Source of the DNA: Rhizomys pruinosus
Lineage: Eukaryota; Chordata; Mammalia; Rodentia; Spalacidae
DNA length: 64,000 nt
Direction of reading: 5' to 3'
Assembly: GCA_009823505.1 (NCBI GenBank)
Contig: VZQC01004719.1
Location: forward strand, 2,119,061 to 2,183,060
Part shown: in pieces, positions 10,213 to 22,512 of the stretch
Numbering within the stretch: the stretch's first letter is position 1
Layout of the letters: each line of letters starts with the position of its first letter
Position numbers and translations under genes: made by a program
The notes under the pieces: generated by a model
The model's input: the letters and a program-made list of their open reading frames with translations, nothing else
What the model was told of the DNA's origin: nothing
Database searches by the model: none

Positions 10213-10369
10213 CATGACTTGAAATAGTTTTCTGACCTATATGGATTTTCCATTTGAAATGCACATATAAAAATATTCAGAAACATTTGAGAAAATGTTT
10301 CTATTTCTGATTCTGGGTGATCTCAATCAGAATTTACCTAGGAATGTCAAAAATTTAACTTTTATTAAC

Positions 10370-10765
10370 AAATGAATAATATTCTATCATGTAAATGAAC
10401 CACATTTACATTATTCATCTATTATTTCCATTTCCAGGCTACTGTGGGTAGTGGAGCTATGAACATGGAATAGCAGCTGTCTCAGAAGTCGGGCATAGAG
10501 TCCCTGGGGTGTATGCCTGAGAATGATATGGCTGGATCATAGGTATCTCCACATTGTTTTGAATAGTGGCTCTACTAAGTTGTACCCCAAACAGCAGTTA
10601 ATAAGTATTCCCTTTTCCCCCCATTCTTGCCCAAATTTCTCAATATTGATTTTCTTGGATCTTAGATATTCTGATTAAAGTAAAATTAAATATCAAAACA
10701 GTTTAATTCTCATTTTCCTGATGGCTAAATATGCTGAATATTTTATATAGTTTTAAAACATTGTA
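10370..10765 (-). mobile_element. LINE-1 ORF2 3' fragment, first part
   Basis: Reverse complement of the ORF2 C-terminal end, strongly decayed: AATATTCTATCATGTAAATG, GGTGTATGCCTGAGAATGAT, GGCTGGATCATAGGTATC, TTTAATTCTCATTTTCCTGATGGC. The same order is found in the cleaner copy at 35.8-36.2 kb. It continues at 10.98 kb after a SINE. Confidence 0.7.
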
Positions 10766-10767
10766 TT

Positions 10768-10972
10768 TTATTTTTATGGTATGTATACGATTGTTTTGTT
10801 TGCATGTAGTATTGTGTAAAGCATGTAATGCCCACACAGAGGCTAGAAGCAGAATTCAGGTCTCCTGGAATTGGTGCTACAGACAGTTGTTAGTCACCAT
10901 GTGAGTGCTGGGGATTGAACCTGGGTCCTCTGGAAGAACAGGAAGTGATCTTAACTGCCAAACCATTGGATA
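10768..10972 (-). mobile_element. B3/B2-type SINE inserted in old L1
   Basis: Minus-strand SINE: TAATGCCCACACAGAGGC, ACCATGTGAGTGCTGGGG, TTGAACCTGGGTCCTCTGG, ATCTTAACTGCCAAACC. It splits an old L1 ORF2 fragment into 10370-10765 and 10973-11165. Confidence 0.75.
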
Positions 10973-11165
10973 TTTAAAAATATGCTTAGCCATTTGCATT
11001 TCATCTTTGGAGAATGCTATAGTTAGTTCCATGCTCAAATTTTACTCATGTGGATCATTTCATATGCTCTATTTTTTGAGTTCTTTGCATATTCATGTTA
11101 TTAACTTTTTGTCAGATGTATAAGTGACAAATATTTTTCTCATTCCTTTATCTTCATGTTGCTCT
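10973..11165 (-). mobile_element. LINE-1 ORF2 3' fragment, second part
   Basis: Continues the old L1: GAGTTCTTTGCATATTCATG, TTAACTTTTTGTCAGATG and TTTTTCTCATTCC match the well-known ORF2 stretch around 36.2-36.4 kb (TATATATTCTGGAAATC, TCATCAGATGTATC). Diverged and untranslatable. Confidence 0.6.
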
Positions 11166-12394
11166 AAGGAGTGTATCCATATAGAAGAAAGAAACTAGGT
11201 CCCTTTTTCTCACCCTGCTCATAACAAGTCCAAGTGTAAGCTATAGTCACAGGAAAGGATTTACTGAAGAAATTCCCAATATCACAGATACTAAGACCAA
11301 CAAATGACAAAGATGATCTCAGGAATAATCAACTTTTGTGTCACTGTAGTATCATAAAAGATTTTGCCTTGGCTTTAAGAATATATATAATGAGGGAAAA
11401 TTGTTACCATGACTGCATTTAAAGAGGAAGAACAATAGATTCTGACTGAGTTAAATCTTGGTTAAGAACTTTTTTTAATCATATAAAATCCCACAAAGAA
11501 AAAAATAATGATAATGAACATGGCTCAAAACTATAAATAGAAATTTATTTGTAAATTTGGCAGAAGAGAATATTTATGTTACTTAAAAATCTGTGAAGAT
11601 TCACAAGTACAAGTTGACCTATTATGAAAATAGGCATGGAAAGAAGTTATATTTTCTTAAAATTAAGCACATATTCACCTAAACAGTGCATTAGTTCATA
11701 AACTGAACATATGGTACACATAATTTCTAACAATACATAAATTTAAAATTTTCTGAATAATGCAGAGCACTATTTTATCAGAATTTTAATTAAAATAGTC
11801 AACTATTTACAGACATCTATTTCTAATTACAAAAAACATAGGTATACATATAACATGCAAAATAACTGTTACTTATTATCTCCCACATTTTGGCCCAATT
11901 TTGTTGTCTTTATCTAGATTCCGCAATTCTAGTTTGCGATAAGTTGAGAATGTACTTCACACTTTCCCTTGTTTACTTCTGGATAAGCCAATCAAATGCA
12001 TTTCATCATACTTGATAGTAGGTCCTCTACAATAAATCTTCCTTGAACAACTGGATCCTCTCAAATATATCATTTCTAGGTAAGTGAATCAACTTTTCTT
12101 GAAAAACCCCGGAAAAAAAGCTCATTCATCATAAATCACTTAGATAAGTGGATCAGGCTTGATTTACTACCTCTAACCATAACTATAAATATGATTTATT
12201 TGAGATGTTACAGAATTTTGCAAAAATCATGTTCTAAGGAAAATACAGATGCCACCTTCTTAATTTTACCATGAAAAGTATATTTTACAGATGGGCAACA
12301 TTTTATGAATAACATAAAGAAGTTAAATAAAATAAAGTGCTCCTCTCTTACAGTGTTTAGCCATGTAGTATATAATAAAGAGGACTTTGGTTGG
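11166..12394. other. Unique AT-rich intergenic sequence
   Basis: No reading frame with family resemblance. Around 11.94-12.13 kb the composition is less AT-rich and may be a decayed LTR, but I cannot name it. Confidence 0.5.
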
Positions 12395-12530
12395 GTAAGT
12401 TGGGACAATCCTGGTACTCAGGAGACAGTGGCAGGATCTCTGTGATCAAGACTCCAACATAGTCTACACAGTGAATCACAGACCAGCTGGGCTACCAGAA
12501 GTCTCTGTCTGAAAAATGACTTTGAATTTA
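12395..12530 (+). mobile_element. B1 SINE, old
   Basis: Diverged plus-strand B1: GGTACTCAGGAGACAGTGGC, GGATCTCTGTGATCAAGACT, GACCAGCTGGGCTACCAG, TCTCTGTCTGAAAAA. Confidence 0.7.
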
Positions 12531-12787
12531 TTAAAACATGAATGGTGTGAAATTGCAATGATGATAAAAATCTATATGGATAGTCTCATAGGGCAAGTAA
12601 AATGCTCAATAATTAAAAGTTACACTTCCATGTATTTTTTTTCTTTTCCAGGGATACAGTTACAAAGTTAGATGTGCACTGTAGCATTTCTCATTTTTAT
12701 TACTGAGGCAAATCAACTTATTTTATCATACTTAGATATAACTATAAATAGGGCATTAATAGTATCATAACAAATACTTTAATACTT

Positions 12788-12860
12788 GTAGCCTCACCTG
12801 GCCTAGAATTCACTATGTAGAACATGATGGACTTATCTCCCAAAGATCTGCATGGGATCA
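12788..12860 (-). mobile_element. B1 SINE fragment
   Basis: Short minus-strand B1 piece: CTGGCCTAGAATTCACTATG, TAGAACATGATGGACTTATC. Only the central part remains. Confidence 0.5.
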
Positions 12861-13335
12861 GTGGAGATGGTATTAAAATGGGAGAAATGGCAGCATTTCA
12901 AATGGAGAAGACAGAGGATGATATAGACAGAAAAAAGGAGAGATAGCTGATATCTACCTAGTATAAAAAAAAAACCTGAGAGAATCATATTAATCTAACA
13001 ATATAATATCAGATTACGCATGCAATAACTGTACATGAGTCCAGGTTCATACCTGAAGGCTACAGAACCAGAAACATCGACAGACATGAGAAAACTTCCT
13101 TTGTGTTCTTGGCCAGAGTAGTCCAGGTGACTCACAAAATTTCACAAGCTATTGCCACAGCCCTTGATTTCCTCCTGGAATTGGAAGATAAGCCCTATTT
13201 CTGAACTGGAGCAATGGATATGGAACTGAACTATCAGCCACATCCCCTGAAGGTTAGCTTTCACAGCTTTTGAGAGCACTATGCAAGATACTTAGGTAGG
13301 ATTGAGCTAGATAGTCCCATGCCAACTTTAATACT
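12861..13335. other. Unclassified sequence
   Basis: No open frame. Parts (TTCCTCCTGGAATTGGAAG, GAACTGGAGCAATGGATATG) look repeat-derived, but I cannot assign a family. Confidence 0.4.
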
Positions 13336-13339
13336 AAAT

Positions 13340-13885
13340 ATTTCAAAAACAAAGAAACAAAAGAAAAAAATAGTGACCCAACTTAAAGATAGGCTAAAGA
13401 TCTGAACAGAGATTTCTCAAAAGAGGAAATAGATATGGCTATGAAACACCTTAAAAATTGTTCAACATCTTTAGTGATTAGGGAAATGGAAATGAAAACC
13501 ACTTTAAGATTTATTCTTACTCCAATAAGACTGTCAAAGATCAAGTAAACAAATTATACCAAATGCTGGAGAGGATTTGGGGGAAAAACAATGCTCATTC
13601 ATTCCTGGTGGGATCAGAAGCTCCTGCAACTCTTATGGAAACCATTCTGGAGAACATTTAATAAATTACAAATGATACCATTCCTTGCCATATACCAAAG
13701 GATTCATCCAAATGCAGAGATACTTATGCATTCATGTTATTTGTTGCTACCTAGTGGAGCTCTACTCAGGGATAAAGAAAAGGAACATTATAAAATTTTT
13801 GCTGGTAAATGGATGGAACTAGAAGCTGTTATGCTAAGTGAAGTAAAACAGACTCAGAAAATCAATACACCATTTTAAAGGTCAA
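13340..13885 (+). mobile_element. LINE-1 ORF2 C-terminal fragment
   Basis: Plus-strand old L1. Sequence TGGAAATGAAAACCACTTTAAG, ATACCAAATGCTGGAGAGG and GAAACCATTCTGGAGAAC gives the ORF2 C-terminus; the open stretch 13591-13878 encodes QLLWKPFWRTFNK and FAGKWMELEAVMLSEVKQTQ, the conserved ending of ORF2. About 150 bases between QRIHPNAEIL and LRDKEKEHYK are deleted or scrambled relative to 35.7-36.0 kb. Non-functional. Confidence 0.85.
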
Positions 13886-14340
13886 ATATCTTTGTATAAT
13901 ATATCTCATCCACAGTAATGTATATAAATTGATTGTTATTTTACTTTTCAATTTCTCATTTGTTGCTAGTATAGAAATGAGCATGCTAGTATCTGAGCAA
14001 TAATATTAATCTTCATAATATTCTGCTTTTCCCTTTTTTACATTTTCAAAATTACCTATGCACAATAATTTAAGGAGCACATAATATTTTTCTGTTCTAT
14101 CTACACTATTATCTAACACAATTTTTCTGAGAAAACACTGTTTGATTTTACCATATATTTTAGTGAGTTTGTGACATATATTATAAAGATTAGTTTTCTT
14201 TATTTTGATATACTAAAGCAGACCAGAAACAAGCTTAAATGTTTTATTTAAAATTGTTGGGTTGCAGTGATTTGCCAAATAATTATTTTTGTATAGTTAA
14301 TGTGAGGACTAAGCTTGTGTATCAGCTGACTGGATCTGAG
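13886..14340. other. Unique AT-rich sequence
   Basis: No gene or repeat recognised. Confidence 0.5.
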
Positions 14341-14401
14341 ATTAACTAAACTGAGACAGAAGGACAGAAAGAGAGAGCAACTAAACTGAGACAGAAAGAC
14401 A

Positions 14402-14449
<48 letters not shown>
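14341..14449. repeat. ~38-bp tandem duplication ending in (GA)n
   Basis: ACTAAACTGAGACAGAAGGA (from 14345) is repeated as ACTAAACTGAGACAGAAAGA (from 14382), each followed by AAGAGAGAG, and the second copy runs into a GA run to 14449. The GA run probably grew from the end of the duplicated unit. Confidence 0.85.
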
Positions 14450-14452
<3 letters not shown>

Positions 14453-15047
14453 TCTCCATGTGTCATATGATTCTGGAACAGCCACCCTAAATATGGACTT
14501 TATCTTCTTGTGTCAGGTCATAGGTAAAAGGCCTTGGCAGAAGGGAACTTTTGCCACTTGCGTTCTCTCTCACTGGCTAGTTAGTCTTTCTTCTATGACC
14601 AACATTTTGGATCCCAACATAGACTGATCACTGGTAGATCTCCCAGAATCCATCAGGCCTTTGAAGCCAGATTGAGACTACTGAGACATCTGGCCTCTTA
14701 GACTGAGCAACTACTGGATTCTCAGCCCCACTATTATAGTGCAGCCATTAATGGAAAAAAATAAGAAAAAAATATATTATGTTGGCTGGGTTGCTTCTAG
14801 CATCTCTGCATAAAGTGATGTAGAAAAACAATGAGATCCATGATAAAATAAACCAGCTCCAGATTCACATCAACAGTTGAAATGTTTCCAAGTGCTCCTG
14901 GAGAGAATCTTCTCTCCAATAGCCATAGACCTTGCAGGAAGTAAAGCTGGAGTCCTCATGATACCTTTGGCTGACTTATAAAACAAATTTAATTCCCAGC
15001 CTCAAAGGTTGTTAGCAGTAAAAATGAGGACACTGGTAGGGAAAGAG
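14450..15047. other. Unclassified sequence upstream of LTR-like repeat
   Basis: No open frame above ~60 codons. GACTGAGCAACTACTGGATTC near 14.70 kb looks like a rodent interspersed repeat, but I cannot name the family. Confidence 0.4.
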
Positions 15048-15235
15048 TGGGTGAGACAGCAGTCCTGTATTTAGGCTACATTGTGCATGTGCATGATGGC
15101 ATGCACTTGGAGCTATGAGGTCTGACCCACGAGGTAAGATAGTGCATAATGATGTGAAGATCTGGGGTTGACCACTGGGAGGTGATGTCATGTGACCAAT
15201 ATAAATTGCCTGTCACATAGAATAAACGAAGCCTT
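15048..15235 (+). mobile_element. LTR-like repeat, 5' copy
   Basis: GAGACAGCAGTCCTGTATTT (15052), CCACTGGGAGGTGATGTCAT (15172), CCAATATAAATTGCC (15197, CCAAT/TATA-like) and AATAAAC (15221) recur in the same order at 16.75-16.96 kb. The order of CCAAT/TATA then AATAAA is as in an LTR U3-R region. The end of the repeat is unclear; similarity to the second copy fades after AATAAA. Confidence 0.5.
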
Positions 15236-16747
15236 TGAGCTCCAGAAATGGTAATGGCAAACTGTCCAATACTGATGACCCATCTTTTTGCCACCCTGAC
15301 TACCAATACTATGGCACACTAGGTATCAGAGGTAGCTTGGGTATATGTGCCCAACCAATTGCTTCTTATGGCATCTTTGTGGAGCCTACCTTACAAATGA
15401 AAAACAACAGCTCACAATCTGTCCTAATGGAAGCTGTTTCCAGGTTTTGTTTTAGTTAACCCCAGTATGACAGATTTTCACCTCTCTGTCCAGCTGTGAG
15501 AATAGCAAATTAGTATGGTAATGACTCCTTATAGGAATTGCTTGCTGGCTTCCTTTGTACAAAGAGTAAATTCATTAAAGGGAGATCAAGGCCAAGTATA
15601 ACTATAAAATCCTTGAGAGCTTTATGGTTAACTAAGAAGTATTGGTAGACAAAGGTATCAGTAACAGGGGTGGACTATCCTACTAACAACTGTTGGCCAG
15701 ATAGGCTCTAGAAGCCCCTCAAAGAAAGGACAATTGCCTATAACTTTGGGTGCACACAAGAAAAAAAAAAAAAAAAAAAAACGATAAGACCCTAATGCTG
15801 AAGGTATGGTGTGATATAAGCATGAGAATAAAAAATTATTCTGTGACCTTGACCTGCAAATGAACAACTGATCTTCATGATACCAGAGACCACTATGCAG
15901 ATCACTGGGATGATATCGTCTCCAAAGTTCTACAACAAACCTCACATGCTGCACTTTACATGCCAAAGAAGATGCAGTGCAATAGTGGCAGCATGGTACA
16001 TTTACACCCAGAAAATTTTCAGTTGGGTTTATGGCCCCCTCCCTGGGGGAGGGGGCAACACTGATTTTTCAATCTTGGCAGCCCTAGGGCAGAAGACTTT
16101 ATAGGCCATATTAGAAAGCTATTTCCACCCTTGATTGTTAAAGAGCTGAGGTTCCCTCACTAAGATACCATCCAAGCATTTGTTTTTGTGCCCATAGTGT
16201 AACTTGTTACAATGGTCTATGTTTGTTTAGATGTTTGTGTTTCTTGCTATTTGTGTTTTATTAGTAGAAATGAGAAGGAGACTCCTAAATGAGCCACCAG
16301 TCCATTGAAACAGAACCTGGACAGACCCAAGAGTTTGATGTGTCACCTCAGAGACTCTAACCCTCACCTCCAAGGCCCAGGATCTCTCACAGAAGAGGTT
16401 GGTGTGTCAGTTTGTAAGGGCCAAAGAAGGGGGGAGGGATTGTGAGATCAGCAAACTAAGACAACTTTTATTTGATCAGCACATTTGTGTATGCAAACCT
16501 CCCCAGCTGGAACGGGGGACCCTGGATTGTATCAGAATTGGACTTGGATGCTTATTAATTGGATTCATTCACATGGAGGTTGTTCATATTTACTTATTAG
16601 CTAACTCTGTATTCGGTTTTCAAATGGGCATTGATTGTGGGAGTTGCTTATTGCCATTAGTCAGGGCCATTCAGACCAGGCAAAGGAAAATGACCCCTCT
16701 TCTAGCATGTGCTCTGAGCTTGTGGAAGCAAAAATAGAATGGAGAGA
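15236..16747 (+). mobile_element. Interior of decayed LTR-flanked element
   Basis: About 1.5 kb between two LTR-like repeats. It has no recognisable gag, pol or env motif; the longest frame (16399-16737, 112 residues) resembles nothing I know. A 21-base A run sits at 15761-15781. The purine-rich AAAAATAGAATGGAGAGA just before 16748 could be a polypurine tract. This could be a small non-autonomous LTR element (MaLR or VL30-like), but the class is undetermined. Confidence 0.4.
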
Positions 16748-16985
16748 TGTGGGACAGCAGTCCTGAATTCAGGCTACATTTTACATGTGTAGGCTGGCAC
16801 ATGTTTTGTGGCATGAGCTGACCTATTCATCTGCATATTCCTTTCTGGGTATGTTCCACAAGCTAGGATGGCACATGATAATGTGGAAGTTTTGGATTGG
16901 CCACTGGGAGGTGATCTCATATGATCTAAATAAGCTACCTCTTATATAGAATAAACAAATTTTCACAGATTTATACCATCTGACA
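16748..16985 (+). mobile_element. LTR-like repeat, 3' copy
   Basis: Starts TGTGGGACAGCAGTCC and shares GGCCACTGGGAGGTGAT and a TATAGAATAAACA end with the copy at 15048. It is about 30 bases longer to the AATAAA because of extra sequence near 16.83-16.86 kb. The two copies are diverged, so the element is old. Confidence 0.5.
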
Positions 16986-17034
16986 TGGTCCCTGGCCTGT
17001 TACTGCATGCATGCTTGGCTATGGGTCTATTAAC

Positions 17035-17275
17035 TCCACAGCCGTCTCTTCAGCTGGTTAGGTCATAAGGGCTGTCATCCCCCACCACATATTTCACTAC
17101 AGGGCCATCAATCCTGGCTTGTATTTGGTTGTGGGTGCCAGAATCTCCACAAGGCTATGTGTTTTGGTGCAGGGCCATCAGCCCCAGTGGGTGTCTGTCT
17201 GAATGCCCATCAGTCCCACAGCTGTGTGCTTTGCTACAGGGTCAAGAGCCCCACTTGTGCATCCTCTTCTATCTG
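17035..17275. repeat. Degenerate ~70-bp tandem repeat
   Basis: Three related blocks: TTTCACTACAGGGCCATCAA (17090), TTTTGGTGCAGGGCCATCAG (17160) and CTTTGCTACAGGGTCAAGAG (17230), with a weaker unit before them. Spacing is 70 bases. CCACAGC..GT and GGGTGTC-like motifs also recur. It lies just downstream of the 3' LTR-like copy. Confidence 0.6.
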
Positions 17276-17820
17276 TCCAAAGGTGAGGTCCACATCCCCA
17301 CAAGAGTGAAATCCTGAAACATGGGATGGAGATGTGTGAGAAAACACTGATGAGACTGAGGGCATTGAACCCTCAGATTCTGTGAGACTTATTTCAATGA
17401 TGAATCAATCCCACACCCCAAATGAGAATGTATCCCACACCCTGTGGACCTACACTCCTCACTCTTGCCTGAGAAAACTAATCCCATGCTGAGAAGGAAG
17501 CTGATGCCCCTCAGGGCTCAGCAATTTTTCCCTCTAGACCTGTCACCAGAGTCAAGGCTAAGCAGGCATCTTGAGGTGAGAAAGGAAGTATAGTCCAGGA
17601 GGATGTGTGCTACAACCCTAAAGAACTTATTGCATTTGTTAAATCATTCAGGCAGACGTCTAAGGAATATGTAGTAGGAATGAATTTTAAGGGTATAAGA
17701 TAATGGTGGAATAAACATAAAATTGGATCAGGCTTAGTTTATCAATATGGGCCTACAGATTTGAGATTCTAGGTGTACTATGGAAGCTCCAGTGGTTACA
17801 AAAGATGTTAGAAGTTTGTT
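17276..17820. other. Unclassified sequence
   Basis: Contains a small direct duplication of ATCCCACACCC (17408 and 17432). No gene or named repeat recognised. Confidence 0.45.
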
Positions 17821-17821
17821 G

Positions 17822-17914
17822 CTTGTTTGGCTGAGGTATTTCTTTCTTTCTTTCTTTCTTTTTTTTTTGGCTGAGGTATTTCTTTTTTTTTTTTTTTTTT
17901 GGAGGTATTTCTTA
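17822..17914. repeat. Local triplication with T-rich runs
   Basis: GGCTGAGGTATTTCTT occurs at about 17829 and 17869, and GGAGGTATTTCTT at 17901, separated by (TTTC)n and T runs. It looks like slippage-driven expansion of a ~40-base unit. Confidence 0.85.
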
Positions 17915-18760
17915 AAAGATGAATTTCTGACAGAAAGCTGGATATAGTCCTTGGCTTAGTATTGATGAAAGGATTGTAAGGCTCAGGCAAATTTCATACT
18001 CTAATGGATTCAAAGTGTACAACTGAATCTTCCACAGCACAAGGCCCCAAAGGATATGCCTTTCACTGATTTTATAAGTTGTAAAGTACTTAGAGAGTCA
18101 CCTGCACATTTCAAGAGCTTTGTTTTTGCTCTTTTCCTTATGCTAAATATTTGAGCTGGAGATGTTCCTGTTCAGTCACATCAAATAAATGTAAATGTAG
18201 TAGGTTTAATAGAACCTTCTGTTAAATATTGTAAGAAAGATTGCAAAAGCAAGAGAGAAGATACATGACCATATGAGAATAGAAACCTAAAAGCTCCTGG
18301 GGCCTGCTCATATGAACCTACACCAATTTTGTCAGTATGAACAAGACCCATTCAAACTCAAGCAAACAAAACCTAGCACAGACTGGAGGAATTCGCAACA
18401 GACCCCAATCTTAGCTGTAGAAATATTAGCAGTTGATTATTGGTGGGTGAGGAATAACTGGCCTTTTAAAGCAAGTGATCCTGAATAGGCAGACTAGCCC
18501 TCAGTGGATGAACTTACAGTGAGGAACATCTGGGAACACATACTTGATACGACGGGCCTTAACACAATAACAGAATGTATTTCAAGAAAATTGAATGAAA
18601 AAGATATTTAGTAACAATAACAAGTACCAAGTCCTTATCAGTCACCATGTATTTTATGGATATAGTCTATAACAATCATGGTAAAGTAAATGAGGGAATT
18701 ATACCACTATGGGAAGAAAATCCTTCTCTGAATAAATTAGATTAGTCCAACCACTGGCAT
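17915..18760. other. Unclassified intergenic sequence
   Basis: No coding frame. Parts near 18.40-18.55 kb (GCAACAGACCCCAATC, ATTATTGGTGGGTGAGG) have the look of an old rodent repeat but I cannot place them. Confidence 0.4.
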
Positions 18761-18764
18761 GCCT

Positions 18765-19180
18765 GAGTTAGTTTCCCTGTTGTTTTGATGAAATAACCTT
18801 ACAAAAGTAATTTAAAGAGAGAAAGGACTTATTTTCACTCATTGTTTAATAATGTAAATCCAAAATGGCAAGGAAGTCATAGTAGCATGTTCTAGAAGCA
18901 GCTGGTCACATTGTCTCTACCATCAGGAACAAAGGCCAATGCTACCCTGGCTCAGTTTGTTTTCTCTGTCTTATACAATCAGTTCAAGATAAAGGCCAGG
19001 GGATAGTGCTGCCCCTATTATTGTGACTTTCCCCACCCAATGACCCTAATTTCAATAATTCCTCAAAGAACACCAGAAGTTATATGAATCTTCATAATTA
19101 GTCACAGGCCTGGACTCCTGTCTCCTGATTTGAGATTCTATACAATTGACAACAGTAACTATCAAAAAGTATCAGATGGC
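18765..19180. mobile_element. URR1-like DNA transposon, opposite orientation
   Basis: TTAGTTTCCCTGTTGTTTTG, GAAAGGACTTATTTTCACTC, GGCAAGGAAGTCATAG, AAGCAGCTGGTCACATTG and TCACAGGCCTGGACTCC follow the order of a rodent URR1-type element read opposite to the one at 4.98-5.40 kb. No transposase. Diverged; family naming is from memory. Confidence 0.5.
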
Positions 19181-19204
19181 ACTGTTTGAATTTTTAAAAT
19201 ATTA

Positions 19205-19475
19205 ATATGTCTATATTTATTTATTCTTTCCCAACATTAAAATATTTTATTAGAAAAAAATGTTATATTTTGTGCATGGGTGTTTTGCCTGCAAGCACAT
19301 AAGTATAGCACATATATTCAGTGCCTTCAAAGATCAGAGCTGTCCATCAGATGCCCTGGGCCCAGAGTTAAGGACTGTTGGTATCTGCTCTGTGGGTATG
19401 GGAACTGAAGTTTGGTCCTCTGAAAGAACAATCATTCTTCTGAAATATTGAGTTATTTCTCCAATGCCAAATAAA
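19205..19475 (-). mobile_element. B3-type SINE, old
   Basis: Minus-strand SINE: GTGCATGGGTGTTTTGCCTGC, CATCAGATGCCCTGGGC, GGGAACTGAAGTTTGGTCC, CTGAAATATTGAGTTATTTC. The spacing of these blocks matches B3 better than B2. Confidence 0.75.
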
Positions 19476-19880
19476 TATATTCTTTATTTTAAGGAGATGC
19501 AGGTTTTCTTCAGCTTTCTACACTAAAAATAATGTTAGAAAAAATCTGAAATCGCTAGAGAAAGATTGAAAGCATCAAAGTATAAGAGAGCGAAATGAAC
19601 ATGAGACTGCAATAGGAAATCTCTTTGCTGTTGGTGAACATGCTTTTATGGATTCCTTTCTGATTGTGTAGACATCAGGATATCTGTGCTGGGTAAAATG
19701 GAAGGTAAAGTAATTTTAGTTCTGAAATAGCTTTTTCAAGGGAGTGGAAATGTTTTAAAATACATCCAAATTTTTATTTCTAATTTTTCATAATATTTAG
19801 TAACATGTATTAAACATGTTTAGATATTTTAATAGTAAAGTTCCCTTATACAAAATTTTATGAACTATGATGATTTTCAG
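19476..19880. other. Unique AT-rich sequence
   Basis: No gene or repeat recognised. Confidence 0.5.
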
Positions 19881-19882
19881 TA

Positions 19883-19978
19883 TGTATGCATACATATATA
19901 TACATATACATACAAACATATATATACATATATACATATATATAAATACACATATTTATATATATATATATATATGTT
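19883..19978. repeat. (TA)/(CATA)n microsatellite
   Basis: Mixed TATG, CATATA and TA units. It explains the Tyr/Ile/His-rich frame here. Confidence 0.95.
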
Positions 19979-21771
19979 ATCAACACCAAAATATTTCTTC
20001 TAGAAACACGACAGCCAAGAATTTTTCATATTTTGTTTTCCAGGGTAAATAAACCTTCATAATCTGGATGAAAGTGAAAGTTTAAGATTTTTTTTAATAC
20101 AACAATAGGTTTAAACAAGAGCATGAGAGAAATCCATTTATATTCAAGAAGTTAGTTCTAAGAACTCTATCATTCTCTTAATCACAGTTATCTAAAATAT
20201 TTGCTCCTTTGTTGTAGAGATTTAATTCCTTGCCCTCTAAATGCCAAGGCTTTTTTTATGACAATAAGTTATTACAAATCAGAAATATCTCTATAACTTA
20301 CTGCTCTGGGTGGCAAACCCTCAATATAGTGTTCACCTGTATTAAAAGATTATCCGTATGATACACCCTTGTTTAGGTGTCAGTTCTAACCATCATTCCA
20401 TTTATTATAATTTGATATTCTAAGCACATTTTCAATGACCTAACTTATTTTTATTGCTTTGTAGTGATATAATTTTTGTAATATTTTATAAATAGAGAAA
20501 AAGTAAATTAGTTTTAAGATCTCCGTGGTTCCTCCCCAAATAAATGGCAAATTGATGATGTATGGTTTATGTTGAACTTTTAGTTTCATGCTTTTGAACA
20601 GCTTCATATCATCTGCATTTTTTATTATTAATTCCTATTTCCTTATGTTCTTCTTCTACATGAGCTGCCCCTATACTTGAACTTAGTGAGGTAATTTCCT
20701 TTTACCATTTTCCTTGACAAACTTTATGGCCCACTCTGACCAGTGCTCTTATACCCCTTCTATTTTCTTTCATACTTCCAATACTCCAATGCAGCTTGAA
20801 AAGTGGATAAAACCTCAGCAGTACATCTAAGACTGTGTTTCAAGCTCATTTTCTTGAGGGCTTTAATTTGATTTCTCTCTCCTAACTGGATATCTTTATT
20901 ACTGTATATAGTTTCATTTTCACAGCATATTTTTCCAAGTTATACAATTATCATTATAAAAAGATTTAAATCAAGTCTCCATCAGTTGCTAAAATGATTC
21001 AGTATGAAAATAAGCCAACAATAGCAATATTTTGACAGAACATTAGAACTTGTCATCTTACTATAAATAAAAAATACAGAGAAATATCAACTTGTTAAAA
21101 ATACACTTATTTTACAAGTACACATTCTGTTTTATATTCATGGATATTCATCACTAGAAATGTACGTTTTAATAGAAAATTCTGTGTGTTTTTCTCTCTA
21201 CATTATAAGAGAACTTGTCAATTGTTCAACTGCTATAATTTCTGAGGAAAGCCTCCACATGTAATATTTCAATTTTATGTTTTCCAAAGACTGTTTCCAG
21301 TATATTTAATAGATAACTAATATTTGCTTATTTATTTTTGTTTATGTGTATGTATTCATGCACACCTGTTAATATCTTACATCGGGTAGTTAGATAACAA
21401 GTTCCAGGTCTGGTCTTTTTCCTTTTACCATGAGAGCTGAAGATGGGCAACTGGGTCATCTCTTCCCTCAGGATTTGTATTTAAACAGTTACTTTAGTGT
21501 TTATTCTAGAAGATGTCTAGGATTATTTTCAGGTTCCATGGACAAAATGCATTCACATAAGTGATTGATGAATTTATTCATACTTACCTAATGTAAAGTC
21601 AGCTATTACATCAATATCCTGTTAATTCTTATAAAGAACATCCTAAGTACTGCTGTGACATTACTTTGTCTTCCTCCTGTACTAGCAATATACCAAGTCC
21701 CTTTCCCAGAATAAGCTAATTTGAAGGCCATGCTAGTGAATTTAATTTATTGTTAAAAATAAACAAACAAT
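19979..21771. other. Unique AT-rich intergenic sequence
   Basis: About 1.8 kb with no gene, SINE or L1 recognised. An old SINE may lie near 21.36-21.47 kb (CATGCACACCTGTTAATATC, CATGAGAGCTGAAGATGG), but similarity is weak. Confidence 0.55.
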
Positions 21772-21999
21772 GGGGCTGGAGAGATGGCCTAGTGATTAAG
21801 AGCGCCAATCACTCTTGCGGAGGACCTGGGTTCGATCCCAGCACCCACATGGAGGCTGAGGACTGTCCTTAACTCCAGTTCCAGGGGAATCCCACACCCT
21901 CTTCTGACCTCCACGGCATTGCAGGACATGGGTGCACAAACCTGCATGCAGACATTATATTCAAACACATAAAAAAATGAATAAAATAAAAAAAATAAC
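21772..21999 (+). mobile_element. B2 SINE
   Basis: Full-length plus-strand B2: GGGGCTGGAGAGATGGCC, GACCTGGGTTCGATCCCAGC (B-box region), CCACCCTCTTCTGACC-type middle (actual ACACCCTCTTCTGACC), GACATTATATTCAAACACAT and an A-rich tail with AATAAAATAAA. The head retains A- and B-box promoter sequence. It is slightly older than those with ACCGACCGCTCTT. Confidence 0.95.

Positions 22000-22512
<513 letters not shown>

Noticed and set aside
15235..16737. Frames of 74 and 112 residues as possible small genes
   Set aside because: They lie between LTR-like repeats, show no family resemblance, no splice context and no codon signal I can see.
17035..17275. Regular ~70-base spacing as a CRISPR array
   Set aside because: Units are degenerate over their whole length with no constant repeat and unique spacer; the genome is mammalian.
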